A stretch of 64,000 nt of DNA, taken from NCBI RefSeq assembly GCF_900128975.1, contig NZ_FQVC01000005.1, positions 1 through 64,000 of the forward strand, given 5' to 3'. Under the pieces are notes generated by a model, which saw nothing but the letters and a program-made list of their open reading frames with translations, ran no database searches and had not been told where the DNA came from. The stretch is from Devosia limi DSM 17137. GTDB lineage: Bacteria; Pseudomonadota; Alphaproteobacteria; Rhizobiales; Devosiaceae. Position 1 is the stretch's first letter; the number at the start of each line of letters is the position of its first letter. Positions 8,512 to 16,855 of this stretch are shown here, one piece after another. The position numbers and the translations under genes were made by a program.

Positions 8512-8754
8512 ATGAAGAAGATCATCCTTTCGTCGCTTGTCGTTCTTGGCCTGTCCACAGCCGCATTCGCTCAGGCTGCGACCGATTTCGTGGCCGTTGA
8601 TACCGATGCCAATGGTGGCATCTCCCTGGCCGAAGCTCAGGTTGCATGGCCCGATCTGACTGAAGACCAGTTCAAGGCAGCTGACGTCGATGCCAGCGGT
8701 GAGCTTTCGGCAGACGAATATACGGCCCTGATGGCCGCCGCCCCGGCCAACTAG
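8512..8754 (+). CDS. Secreted two-EF-hand protein
   Basis: An 80-aa protein starting MKKIILSSL with a clear signal peptide (cleavage near AFA-Q, about residues 20-22) and two canonical calcium loops, DTDANGGISLAE and DVDASGELSADE, each with D-x-D-x-[NS]-G-x-[IL]-x3-E. The mature domain is essentially one EF-hand pair, so it should bind two Ca2+ in the periplasm or outside the cell. The start has GGAG at 8499-8502. It stands alone between convergent or unrelated neighbours; target unknown. Confidence 0.92.
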   Translation: MKKIILSSLVVLGLSTAAFAQAATDFVAVDTDANGGISLAEAQVAWPDLTEDQFKAADVDASGELSADEYTALMAAAPAN

Positions 8755-8792
8755 GCGACGACGCGCCCCGTCCCTGTGGGGCGATAAACGAG

Positions 8793-8830
8793 GCCACTCC
8801 AGCACCGGTTGGAGTGGCTTCGGCTGTTTT
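8793..8830 (+). terminator. Probable terminator of the EF-hand gene
   Basis: GCCACTCCA (8793-8801) pairs with TGGAGTGGC (8810-8818). The downstream tract TTCGGCTGTTTT is only moderately T-rich. It lies between convergent genes. Confidence 0.5.
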
Positions 8831-8834
8831 GGGC

Positions 8835-9713
8835 CTATTTTGGCGAGCGCCAGCGCGCCAGCACCCGCGGCCCGAATACATTCAGCACCAAACCAGCAAA
8901 GATCAGCAAACTACCCAGCATTTCCAGCATGCTGACAGCCTCGCCCAGCAGCAGCATGGCGCTGGCAAAGCCCGCGACCGGCACCAGCAGCGAAAACGGC
9001 GCCACCGTGCTGGCCGGATATCGCCCGAGCAGGATGGCCCAGCCGCCATAGCCGAACAGCGTTGATCCATAAGCAATAAACAGCACCGAGCCGATGCCCA
9101 GTGCACTGATATGGGCCAGCGCCGCATAGGCCTGCGGCCCCTCGAACAGCCAGGACAGCACCAGCATCGGGATGGGCGGCACGAGGCTTCCCCACACCAC
9201 GAAGGCCAGCATGTCGACCTTGCCGGCCCGCTTGGTGATAATATTGGAAACGGCCCAGAACAGCGACGCGGCCACGGTCATCAGCAGCGGCAGCAGCACC
9301 GCGCCGCCCATCTGCTCGACGCCGATGACCGCCAGCCCGCCCAGCGCCACCAGGGCGCCGCCAATCTGGAACGGGCCCGGCCGTTCGCCCAGCAGCGACA
9401 CCGCCAGCACCATGGTGAAAAACACCTGCATCTGCATGACCAGACTGGCCAGGCCTGCCGGCATGCCCAGTTGCACGGCCGAAAACAGCAGCCCGAACTG
9501 CACGACGCCGACGGTCAGGCCATAGGCGATGAGCAGCCCCCAGCTGACGGCCGGCCGGCGTATGAACAATACGGCCGGCAGGGCGCAGCCGAGATAGCGC
9601 AGCGCCGTCAGCAGGAAGGGCGGCACTTCGCTGACGCCCCATTTGATGGCCACGAAATTGAGGCCCCAGATGGTGACGACCGCCAGGGCCAGCGCAAGAT
9701 CGCGAAGCGGCAT
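8835..9713 (-). CDS. EamA-family exporter, cysteine/O-acetylserine exporter-like
   Basis: A 292-aa inner-membrane permease with ten predicted helices in two EamA repeats (about residues 5-135 and 145-280). The N-terminus VVTIWGLNFVAIKWGV and the segment LGMPAGLASLV-x-Q resemble the EamA (YdeD) subgroup known for cysteine and O-acetylserine export. Substrate assignment rests on family resemblance only. The next gene upstream on this strand is asd, separated by a terminator. Confidence 0.88.
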   Translation of the reverse strand: MPLRDLALALAVVTIWGLNFVAIKWGVSEVPPFLLTALRYLGCALPAVLFIRRPAVSWGLLIAYGLTVGVVQFGLLFSAVQLGMPAGLASLVMQMQVFFTMVLAVSLLGERPGPFQIGGALVALGGLAVIGVEQMGGAVLLPLLMTVAASLFWAVSNIITKRAGKVDMLAFVVWGSLVPPIPMLVLSWLFEGPQAYAALAHISALGIGSVLFIAYGSTLFGYGGWAILLGRYPASTVAPFSLLVPVAGFASAMLLLGEAVSMLEMLGSLLIFAGLVLNVFGPRVLARWRSPK

Positions 9714-9737
9714 GGCGCCGCTCCTTTACTGTCGAGA

Positions 9738-9767
9738 GAGAAAAGAACGGCGGCCCAAGGCCGCCGT
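9738..9767 (-). terminator. Rho-independent terminator of asd
   Basis: On the minus strand a perfect 9-bp stem ACGGCGGCC/GGCCGCCGT (9747-9767) with a 3-nt loop is followed by TTCTTTTCTC. It starts 8 bp after the asd stop. Confidence 0.85.
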
Positions 9768-9774
9768 CACCACA

Positions 9775-10815
9775 TCAGGCGGCCTTGCGGGCCAGAAGGC
9801 CGCGCTCGATCAACGCTTCGGCGATCTGGATGGTATTGAGCGCCGCGCCCTTGCGCAGATTGTCCGACACGACCCAGATATTGAGGCCGTTCTCGATCGT
9901 ATTGTCTTCGCGGATGCGCGACACGAAGGTGTCGTATTCGCCAACCGACTCGACCGGGGTCGCATAGCCACCGGCCTCACGCTTGTCGATCACCGAAATA
10001 CCGGGCGCTTCGCGCAGGATATCGCGGGCCTCATCGGCCGAGATCGGGTTTTCAAACTCGATATTGACCGCTTCGGAATGGCCGACAAACACCGGCACGC
10101 GCACGGCGGTGCAGGACACCTTGATCTTGGGATCGAGGATCTTCTTGGTCTCGGCCATCACCTTCCATTCTTCCTTGGTCGAGCCGTCTTCCATGAAGAC
10201 GTCGATATGGGGAATGACGTTGAAGGCGATCTGCTTGGGGAACTTGCCGGGGGTCGCCGTGTCGTTGACGAAGATGCCCTTGGTCTGGTTCCACAGCTCG
10301 TCAATGCCCTCGCGGCCGGCGCCGGAGACCGACTGATAGGTATCGACGACGACGCGCTTGATCCGCGCGAAGTCATGCAGGGGCTTGAGCGCCACGACCA
10401 GCTGGGCGGTCGAGCAATTGGGATTGGCGATGATGTTCTGGCGCTTCGGATTGGCCATATAGGCATCCAGCACATGCGCGTTCACTTCCGGAACGATCAG
10501 CGGCACATCCGAATGATAGCGCCAATAGCTGGAATTATCGATGACGATGCAGCCGGTCGCGCCTATGCGCTGTGCCCATTCCTTGGAAATGGTCGAGCCG
10601 GCCGACATGATGGCGAAATCGACCCCGGTAAAATCGAAATCATCGAGGTTCTTGGCCTTGAGGATCTTGTCGCCATAACTGACTTCCTTGCCGGTCGAGC
10701 GCGACGAGGCCAGCGCGATGACTTCGTCGGCCGGAAACTTGCGTTCGGCCAGGATATTGAGAACTTCACGGCCCACATTGCCTGTGGCACCGATGACGGC
10801 GACGCGATAACCCAT
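9775..10815 (-). CDS. asd: Aspartate-semialdehyde dehydrogenase
   Basis: A 346-aa NADP-dependent enzyme reducing aspartyl-4-phosphate to aspartate semialdehyde, the branch-point step to lysine, methionine and threonine. The Rossmann motif is VIGATGNVG (residues 7-15). The nucleophile is Cys134 in NPNCSTAQ. SVSGAGREG binds substrate, as usual for the family. ATG 10815 gives the standard MGYRVAVIGATG start. A long 476-bp gap lies upstream. It is a single gene closed by its own terminator. Confidence 0.98.
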   Translation of the reverse strand: MGYRVAVIGATGNVGREVLNILAERKFPADEVIALASSRSTGKEVSYGDKILKAKNLDDFDFTGVDFAIMSAGSTISKEWAQRIGATGCIVIDNSSYWRYHSDVPLIVPEVNAHVLDAYMANPKRQNIIANPNCSTAQLVVALKPLHDFARIKRVVVDTYQSVSGAGREGIDELWNQTKGIFVNDTATPGKFPKQIAFNVIPHIDVFMEDGSTKEEWKVMAETKKILDPKIKVSCTAVRVPVFVGHSEAVNIEFENPISADEARDILREAPGISVIDKREAGGYATPVESVGEYDTFVSRIREDNTIENGLNIWVVSDNLRKGAALNTIQIAEALIERGLLARKAA

Positions 10816-11291
10816 TTTTGGAACTCCAGTCCCTTACCATTTTCCGCCCCCGCGCGATCACTGTGGATCGCGGCCGTGTCCGTTTCGGCCTCTCCCCGTC
10901 GGGAGGCGACCCGGGGAAAAGCGTCAGGCGGTTTTGGTGGTTTTGGTCATGAGTGCAGCGACACAACCGGCGATGAACCGGGTGGTTGGCATGTTGGCCA
11001 TGTCGAGAACGCTGCGCATCTTGTGACTGCTTTTAGTTGAAAGCAGGACTTCTCATACTCTCAAATAGGAAAGAGTCAATGAATTTGGCTTTTTTGCCAC
11101 TCAAGGGGAGCAATCCTGCCATTCGTAGCCGTCATTGCCCGGCTCGTCCGGGCAATCCACCTTCGCCACGCCACCGCCATGCACAAGTTCACCCCGCACT
11201 GGCCTGGTGCGGTGGCGGGGAAAGCGCCCGTGCCCGCTTGCCACCCAGCTCACCTTGGCTGTAACTGCGCCAAACCCGAAAGGCCCAAAGC
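10816..11291. other. 476-bp intergenic gap upstream of asd
   Basis: No convincing gene. A 31-codon minus-strand ORF (11019-10924, starting MRSVLDMANM) has no clear Shine-Dalgarno and is not called. An AT-richer stretch at about 11025-11085 with a run of six T may hold divergent promoters. The REP-like 29-mer at 11131-11159 is listed separately. Confidence 0.5.
11131..11159. repeat. REP-like palindrome, TTGCCCGG family
   Basis: A 29-bp imperfect palindrome with TTGCCCGG and CCGGGCAA arms. An identical copy in reverse orientation occurs at 55657-55685. This is a typical intergenic palindromic element of Rhizobiales. Confidence 0.8.
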
Positions 11292-12482
11292 ATGACCCAT
11301 TACGACGTGATCGTCCTCGGCGCCGGGGCTGCCGGCATGATGGCCGCCATCGAGGCCGGCAAGCGCGGTCGCAGCGTATTGGTTGTCGACCATGCCCAAT
11401 ATGCCGGCGAAAAGGTCCGTATTTCCGGCGGCGGACGTTGCAATTTCACCAATGTGAACGCCACGACCGAAATCGGCCGCGACCGCTTTCTCAGCCAGAA
11501 CCCGCGCTTCGCACTCTCGGCGCTGAGCCGCTACACCCCGGAACATTTCATCGCCATGGTCCGCCGCCACGGCATCACCTTCCATGAAAAGACCCTGGGC
11601 CAGCTGTTCTGCGATGGCCCCGCCACCCAGATCAACACCATGCTCTTGGGCGAAATGCGCGAAGCCGGCGTTCTGCTCTCGCTCAAGACCGAGGTCGAGC
11701 GCATCACTAGGACCGAGACCGGCTTTGATGTCCGCCTGTCCACCGCGGCGCTGACCTGCGACAGCCTGATCGTCGCCACCGGTGGCAAATCCATCCCCAA
11801 AATGGGCGCGTCCAGTTTCGGCTATCAACTTGCCGCCCAGTTCGGCCTGCGCGTCACCGATACTCGCCCGGCCCTGGTGCCCCTGACCTTTGAAACCGGC
11901 GCGCTGGAAAGGCTCAAGCCGCTCTCCGGCATTGCCACCGACGCCATTGTCGGCTGCGGCAAGACCAGGTTCGAAGAAGCCCTGCTGTTCACCCATCGCG
12001 GCTTGTCCGGCCCCGCCATCCTGCAGATTTCCTCCTATTGGCGCGAAGGCGACGCCATCAGCGTCGACCTCTTGCCCAATCGCGATGCCGGCGAACTGTT
12101 GCGCGCCGCCCGCAAGGAAAATCCTAAATTGCAGGTGCAGACCGTGATCGGCAATCTGCTCCCCAAGAAGCTGGCGCAACTCCTCGGCGAAGAACTCGAC
12201 CTGCCCGGCATGATCGGCGACTTCTCCGACAAGAAGCTGGCGGAAGCCGAAGCCATCCTCAAGGCCTGGACGCTCAAGCCCGTCGGCTCGGAAGGCTACC
12301 GCACTGCCGAAGTTACCCTGGGCGGCGTCGACACCCGCGACCTCGACGCCAAGACCATGGCCGCCCGCGCCGTCCCCGGCCTGTTCTTCATCGGCGAAGT
12401 CGTCGATGTCACCGGCTGGCTCGGCGGCTACAATTTCCAATGGGCCTGGGCCTCAGGCTGGGCCGCAGGGCAAGCGGCCTAG
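11292..12482 (+). CDS. HI0933/BaiN-type FAD-dependent oxidoreductase
   Basis: A 396-aa flavoprotein with an N-terminal dinucleotide fold VLGAGAAGMMAA (residues 8-19), the family signature RISGGGRCNFTN (about residues 46-57), and a C-terminal FAD segment GLFFIGEVVDVTGWLGGYNF. This is the conserved HI0933 (YhiN) family of NAD(P)/FAD-dependent oxidoreductases with broadly unknown bacterial substrates; one distant clade acts on bile acids. ATG 11292 gives the standard MTHYDVIVLGAGAAG start. No operon partner. Confidence 0.94.
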   Translation: MTHYDVIVLGAGAAGMMAAIEAGKRGRSVLVVDHAQYAGEKVRISGGGRCNFTNVNATTEIGRDRFLSQNPRFALSALSRYTPEHFIAMVRRHGITFHEKTLGQLFCDGPATQINTMLLGEMREAGVLLSLKTEVERITRTETGFDVRLSTAALTCDSLIVATGGKSIPKMGASSFGYQLAAQFGLRVTDTRPALVPLTFETGALERLKPLSGIATDAIVGCGKTRFEEALLFTHRGLSGPAILQISSYWREGDAISVDLLPNRDAGELLRAARKENPKLQVQTVIGNLLPKKLAQLLGEELDLPGMIGDFSDKKLAEAEAILKAWTLKPVGSEGYRTAEVTLGGVDTRDLDAKTMAARAVPGLFFIGEVVDVTGWLGGYNFQWAWASGWAAGQAA

Positions 12483-12556
12483 GCGGCGTAAGCAGGTCGC
12501 GGATCTCTCAAGCATTCGGTTTCCGTCCGCGCCGATTACTCTCACTGCCCACCCCA

Positions 12557-12655
12557 CCCACCGCGCTGCCCCCGGACTTGATCCGGGGGCCACTCGCCGC
12601 TTGTGCCGCGCTGACAATGGTCCACGGGTCAAGCCCGTGGACAGCGCGGTGATGG
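12557..12655. repeat. Compound inverted-repeat element, copy 1
   Basis: Outer arms CACCGCGCTG and CAGCGCGGTG enclose two inner hairpins, CCCCCGGACTTGATCCGGGG and TCCACGGGTCAAGCCCGTGGA-like. A nearly identical copy in the same orientation is at 13157-13255, beyond the VOC gene. Relatives lie at 30603-30704 and 48547-48642. Confidence 0.85.
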
Positions 12656-12710
12656 TTGGTGATTAAGAGCGCGACCCCGGGGTAAAATGGCGCGCGCCCA
12701 CGCCCAAAAA

Positions 12711-13079
12711 TCAATCCGCCTCAACGAAATGCAGCCGGTTTCCGGCCGGATCAATCACCGTCATTTCCAGCCCACCCCATTCCGGGGTCTGCAATCCCGG
12801 TCGCATATTGCCGTAATGCTTGCCGATCAGTTCGGCATGAAAATCCCGCAAGCCGGAAATGCCGATACGCACCGCGCTGCCCGGCGTCGCATCCCCGTGA
12901 TGCTCGGAAATGTGCAGCACGATGCCGGTGCGGCTCACCTGCAGATAGAGCGGCAGGCTGGGCTCGAAGCGATGCTCCCAATCGATCTGGAAGCCGAGAA
13001 AATCGAGGTAAAATTCGCGCGCCTTGGCCTCGCTGAAGCTGCGCAGTATCGGCACGGTCTGGACATGGGTCAGGGGCAT
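12711..13079 (-). CDS. VOC (glyoxalase/bleomycin-resistance) family protein
   Basis: A 122-aa single-domain VOC protein. It opens with VQTVPILRSFSEAKAREFYL, has central VLHISEHH and ends in MTVIDPAGNRLHFVE, the order of the bleomycin-resistance/glyoxalase superfamily. The double beta-alpha-beta3 fold could bind a metal or sequester a hydrophobic ligand; substrate unknown. It is a solitary minus-strand gene between two plus-strand or convergent neighbours and is bracketed by direct copies of a 99-bp repeat. Confidence 0.85.
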   Translation of the reverse strand: MPLTHVQTVPILRSFSEAKAREFYLDFLGFQIDWEHRFEPSLPLYLQVSRTGIVLHISEHHGDATPGSAVRIGISGLRDFHAELIGKHYGNMRPGLQTPEWGGLEMTVIDPAGNRLHFVEAD

Positions 13080-13156
13080 GGCAGGTCTCCTGCCGACGAT
13101 TGAAGCGCCTTGGCGACTGAAAATCCAGCGTTAAGGGTGTCTCTACGCCGACCGCC

Positions 13157-13255
13157 CCACCGCGCTGCCCCCGGACTTGATCCGGGGGCCATTCGCCGCT
13201 GGTGCCGCGCTGAGAGTGATCCACGGGTCAAGCCCGTGGACAGCGCGGTGATGGG
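13157..13255. repeat. Compound inverted-repeat element, copy 2
   Basis: Same structure and orientation as 12557-12655, 600 bp away, with only a few mismatches in the central spacer. Together the copies bracket the VOC gene. Confidence 0.85.
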
Positions 13256-13336
13256 AACGGCAATGGGGACCGGAAGCGCAAGCGCAGCCAGCAAGATCTG
13301 TCGGCTCGCCCCCTAACCCTCGAACTGAGCCCTAGC

Positions 13337-13933
13337 TTAGAACTTCCAGCCGAGCCGGACGCCGAAATTGGACAGCCCGTCATTGGCCTCGCCGCACCAG
13401 CCATTATTGGAGGTGTGCTCATAGGTGACCGTGGCGGTCGCCTGCTCGCTCAGATTCACGCCAACGCCATAGCGCTGGTAGAAATTGACCCGGCAGCCAA
13501 AATTCTGTCGGCCCGCTGGTGCCCCGGTCAGGTAGCCATTATTGGCGGCGGCGCCCAAGGTCCCTTCGAGAAACAGCGGCGTATCGAACACCGGCAGGTG
13601 CCAGGTCAGGCCCAGATGCAAGAGGCTATCACGGCCGGCGAGGTTGATCGTGGTGCCCAATTCGGGACGGGGCGAACCGATCCAGCGGAACACATCGAGG
13701 TCGGGCGAGGTGAACAGCACGTCAAAGCTGATGTCCTCGACCCGGCTGATATCCCAATCGGACACCATGAACGGCAACGCCGCGTGATGCACCTGATGGG
13801 CATGCAGGCCGAAGCGCAATTCATCGACAATGCCGGCAAATGGCTCTGGCGTATAAAGGCTCTGTGCCGCCGTCGGCAGCGCCGCGCCAAGCAGCATAAT
13901 CGCTGCCAATCCCAAGCCCCGCACGGCCATCAT
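13337..13933 (-). CDS. PagL-like acyloxyacyl hydrolase (lipid A 3-O-deacylase family)
   Basis: A 198-aa exported protein starting at ATG 13933 (MMAVRG), with GGAG 9 nt upstream; an upstream GTG at 13948 is less likely. The signal peptide ends near PTAAQS. The rest is amphipathic beta-strand sequence ending in an aromatic residue (LGWKF), as in outer-membrane barrels. The near-C-terminal segment VTYEHTSNNGWC has the H-x-S of PagL-family lipid A deacylases, the catalytic His/Ser pair. By family it would trim or bind lipid A at the outer membrane; actual activity uncertain. Confidence 0.75.
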   Translation of the reverse strand: MMAVRGLGLAAIMLLGAALPTAAQSLYTPEPFAGIVDELRFGLHAHQVHHAALPFMVSDWDISRVEDISFDVLFTSPDLDVFRWIGSPRPELGTTINLAGRDSLLHLGLTWHLPVFDTPLFLEGTLGAAANNGYLTGAPAGRQNFGCRVNFYQRYGVGVNLSEQATATVTYEHTSNNGWCGEANDGLSNFGVRLGWKF

Positions 13934-14137
13934 CGTCAAACACTCCACGCAACCAGCCCATATTGAGCCTGCTAGTGGCCAATGGAGTCAATGCCATGGC
14001 CGCAATTGTTGTCTTGTGTGATGAAGGGAACACGCTTTGCACGACCATTTGAACGCGGCAAAACAGCGTCTCGCTTTCATCGTCATTTGCCGATAGAAGG
14101 GGTCAACTTTTCTATTCTCCGATCGAGATGCGCAGCC

Positions 14138-15160
14138 ATGACCGCTCCTTTTGCCCTGTCCATCCAGGACCTCGCCCCCATTGCCGAGGGCACATCCACC
14201 CCCGACGCGCTGGCCGAAACCATCAAGCTGGCACAGTTGGGCGACGAACTCGGTTTTACCCGCCTCTGGTATGCCGAGCATCACGGCATGCCCTCGATTG
14301 CCTCATCGGTGCCCGAAATCCTGATCGGCAGCGCCGCCGCCCACACCAAATCGATTCGCATCGGCTCGGGCGGTGTCATGCTGCTCAATCATGCCCCGCT
14401 GCGCATCGTGGAAGCCTATCGCACCCTCGAGGCGCTGCATCCCGGCCGTATCGATCTCGGCCTCGGCCGCGCGCCCGGCGGCGATGGCTATGCCATGCGG
14501 GCTTTGCGCACCGGCGGCGGCGAGGAATTTTCCAATTATCTCAGCGAAATGCTGGCCTTCGAAACCGACAGTTTCCCGGCTGATCATCCCTATTCGCGCG
14601 TTGCCGTGGCCCCGGGCGGTATCAGCCTGCCGCCGCTCTGGCTGCTCGGGTCTTCCGGTTCCAGCGCCCAGGCCGCCGGCCAGCTCGGCATCGGCTACGC
14701 CTTCGCCGCCCATTTCAGCCATACCCCGGCGGCACCCGCCTTCGAGGCCTATCGTTATGGCTTCAAGGCCAGTGAGGCCTTCCCGACCTCGCGCGCCATG
14801 CTCTGCGTGTCGGTGGTCTGCGCCCCGACCGATGAGGAAGCCCAATACCTGTCGCATTCCCAGGCCGTGCAATGGGCCCTGTTCACCACCGGTGAGCAGC
14901 GTCGGCTGATGAGCCCGGAAGATGCCCACGCCCGGGTGTTGACGGCCCAGCAGCAGGGCATCATCAACCACCAGTCGACCCTGTGGATCGTCGGCTCGCC
15001 GGAGACGGTGCGCGATCAGATCATGGCCAAGGCGACCGAATGCGGTGCCGACGAGGTGATGGTCACCACCACCATCCACAGCTATGAATTGCGCCGCCGC
15101 TCTTACCGCCTGATTGCCGAAGCCCTGGGCATTGCGCCGCGCGGCCCGTCTGTCGGCTGA
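14138..15160 (+). CDS. Luciferase-like flavin-dependent monooxygenase, MsnO8-like
   Basis: A 340-aa LLM-class oxidoreductase with a TIM-barrel bacterial-luciferase fold. The start region LSIQDLAPIAEG, the segment LWYAEHHGMPSIASS and the HPGRIDLGLGRAPGG phosphate-binding region are typical of the MsnO8 subgroup that uses FMNH2 and O2. Substrate unknown. ATG 14138 (MTAPFALS) fits the family N-terminus; 52 in-frame upstream codons lack coding character. It appears monocistronic, with a diguanylate cyclase gene 100 bp downstream. Confidence 0.9.
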   Translation: MTAPFALSIQDLAPIAEGTSTPDALAETIKLAQLGDELGFTRLWYAEHHGMPSIASSVPEILIGSAAAHTKSIRIGSGGVMLLNHAPLRIVEAYRTLEALHPGRIDLGLGRAPGGDGYAMRALRTGGGEEFSNYLSEMLAFETDSFPADHPYSRVAVAPGGISLPPLWLLGSSGSSAQAAGQLGIGYAFAAHFSHTPAAPAFEAYRYGFKASEAFPTSRAMLCVSVVCAPTDEEAQYLSHSQAVQWALFTTGEQRRLMSPEDAHARVLTAQQQGIINHQSTLWIVGSPETVRDQIMAKATECGADEVMVTTTIHSYELRRRSYRLIAEALGIAPRGPSVG

Positions 15161-15260
15161 TCGCAACGGTTCGGCGCTGACGCAATGGAATTCCTGCCCT
15201 CACGTTAACCTCTCGTTTTGGCCCGGCCGGTAAGGTCACGGCTCTGACTGCAGGAATATC

Positions 15261-16487
15261 ATGAGCGCCGCAGCTTTCGTGCTGGCCATCAATCTGTTCG
15301 TCGCCGCAGTCTTTGCCAGCGCGTTTGGCATCATTGCGGCCTATGAACGATCCTCGATAGGAGCCCGCTGGCTGGCTGTCGCCTATGGGCTCGGCATTAT
15401 CAATGCCGGCCTGGAGTTCATCCTGCCCTTCCAGCAGGATGCACGCCCGGTCGGCATCGCCATCTTCGCGACGTTCCTGTTTGCCCTGACCTTCTGCATC
15501 ATTGGGCTGTCGCATCATTATCGCCGCTCACCGCCACGGCTGGTGCTGGCGAGCATCGTCATCGTGGCGCTGATCACCGTGTCGCTGACCATTCACTGGC
15601 CGCGCGACAACTTCCTGCGCGCCCTGCTCTACCAATTCCCGTATTTCGCGCTGCAGCTGGTGGCCATGTGGGTGGTGTTTCATGCCCCCCGGCGCCGCAG
15701 CCTCGACATTGTCCTGCTGGTCCTGTTCGCCGCCAGCGCGATGCATTTCCTGTCCAAGCCTTTTCTGGCCATGCTGATCGGATCGGGCGCCTCGCCACAG
15801 GCCTATCTCGGCAGCACCTATGCAGCCTATTCGCAAACGCTGGCCGCCTTCCTGCTGGTGGCCAATGGCCTCGCAATGCTGCTGATCATCGTCCGCGACG
15901 TCATGGGCGAGATGACCGCGCGCTCCGAGACCGACCAGCTCTCGGGCATGCTGAACCGCCGCGGGTTTGAGGACCGCACCATCAAGGCCATGCTCCATGC
16001 CCACCGCACCGGCAGTGCCGCGGCCATGGTGGTGGCCGATCTCGATTTCTTCAAGCAGGTCAACGACACCTATGGCCATCAAACCGGCGATCAGGTGATC
16101 GTCGCCTTTGCGCGCACGCTGCAATCGAGCGCCACCCCGACCATGATCGCCGGGCGTCTGGGGGGCGAGGAATTCGCGGTCTTCGTGCCCGATGGGTCGC
16201 TGGCCGCAGCCCGGCTGTTTGCCGAAACCGCCCGCGCCGCCGTCCCCGAAATGCATGTTGCCGGGCTCGACAACGCCCATAGCGTCACCGCCAGCTTCGG
16301 AGTGGCGCCGCTCCTGCCCGGCGACAGCCTGTCCGATGTCATGCGGCGGGCGGACGCCGCGCTCTATCAGGCCAAGCGCGGCGGCCGCAACGATGTGCGC
16401 GTCACACAGCCCAGCGCCGCCGGTCTGGCCACCCTGTCCGGCAAGCCCAGTCCCGGCCGCCGCCGCAACGGCTCGCGCCGCGACTGA
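15261..16487 (+). CDS. Membrane-bound diguanylate cyclase
   Basis: A 408-aa protein with about six N-terminal transmembrane helices (residues 5-220) and a C-terminal GGDEF domain (about 230-390). The active-site loop is GGEEF at about residues 300-304, a fully active-looking variant, and the DLDFFKQVNDTYGH metal/substrate segment is intact, so it should make cyclic-di-GMP. The membrane part is not a domain I recognise and may sense a signal. The upstream region contains TTAA-N7-TTTT (15205-15219), a near match to a CtrA box. Confidence 0.92.
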   Translation: MSAAAFVLAINLFVAAVFASAFGIIAAYERSSIGARWLAVAYGLGIINAGLEFILPFQQDARPVGIAIFATFLFALTFCIIGLSHHYRRSPPRLVLASIVIVALITVSLTIHWPRDNFLRALLYQFPYFALQLVAMWVVFHAPRRRSLDIVLLVLFAASAMHFLSKPFLAMLIGSGASPQAYLGSTYAAYSQTLAAFLLVANGLAMLLIIVRDVMGEMTARSETDQLSGMLNRRGFEDRTIKAMLHAHRTGSAAAMVVADLDFFKQVNDTYGHQTGDQVIVAFARTLQSSATPTMIAGRLGGEEFAVFVPDGSLAAARLFAETARAAVPEMHVAGLDNAHSVTASFGVAPLLPGDSLSDVMRRADAALYQAKRGGRNDVRVTQPSAAGLATLSGKPSPGRRRNGSRRD

Positions 16488-16494
16488 ACCGGCC

Positions 16495-16791
16495 TCAACT
16501 CAGGCGATTGCGATCGACCAGTTCGAATGCTTCGGCCTCCCGGTCCGAAACCTTCAGCGCCAATTGCTGGCGATCCAGCTCGGCCAGCCAGGCGGTCCAG
16601 GAGCAAGGGCTGATGCCGTCGTCCAGACCCGTCAGGTCTGGTTTGGCATTGGCCTTGCCGAATTTCAGCTGCAGCCGGGTGTGAACTTCGCCGAAGCGAT
16701 TGCGCACCCGCGCTATTGCTGGAATGCCCTGGCGGTCGGTCACCCAGTTCTGGATGTCTCGATGCCGCGTCATTGTATGGTCGTCACTCAT
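16495..16791 (-). CDS. Conserved hypothetical 98-aa protein, paralogue of the 30270 gene
   Basis: A small, probably cytoplasmic protein starting at ATG 16791 with GGAGG 5 nt upstream. It shares with the 99-aa protein at 30270-30569 the pattern D-I-x-x-W, a short basic stretch, LQL-x-FG, then SW-x2-W-x2-[AE]-L-[DE]-x3-LAL-x-VSD. No signal peptide or catalytic motif is visible. Its stop is 7 bp from the convergent diguanylate cyclase stop. Function unknown; the two unlinked paralogues support it being a real family. Confidence 0.8.
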   Translation of the reverse strand: MSDDHTMTRHRDIQNWVTDRQGIPAIARVRNRFGEVHTRLQLKFGKANAKPDLTGLDDGISPCSWTAWLAELDRQQLALKVSDREAEAFELVDRNRLS

Positions 16792-16855
16792 AGTGGCCTC
16801 CCGCCCTATTGGATCCATTAGCGATAAAACGAGTCCGGTCCTCCACCGGTTCCCG

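Noticed and set aside
10924..11019. 31-codon minus-strand ORF starting MRSVLDMANM
   Set aside because: No clear Shine-Dalgarno and no family; too short to support without expression or conservation data.
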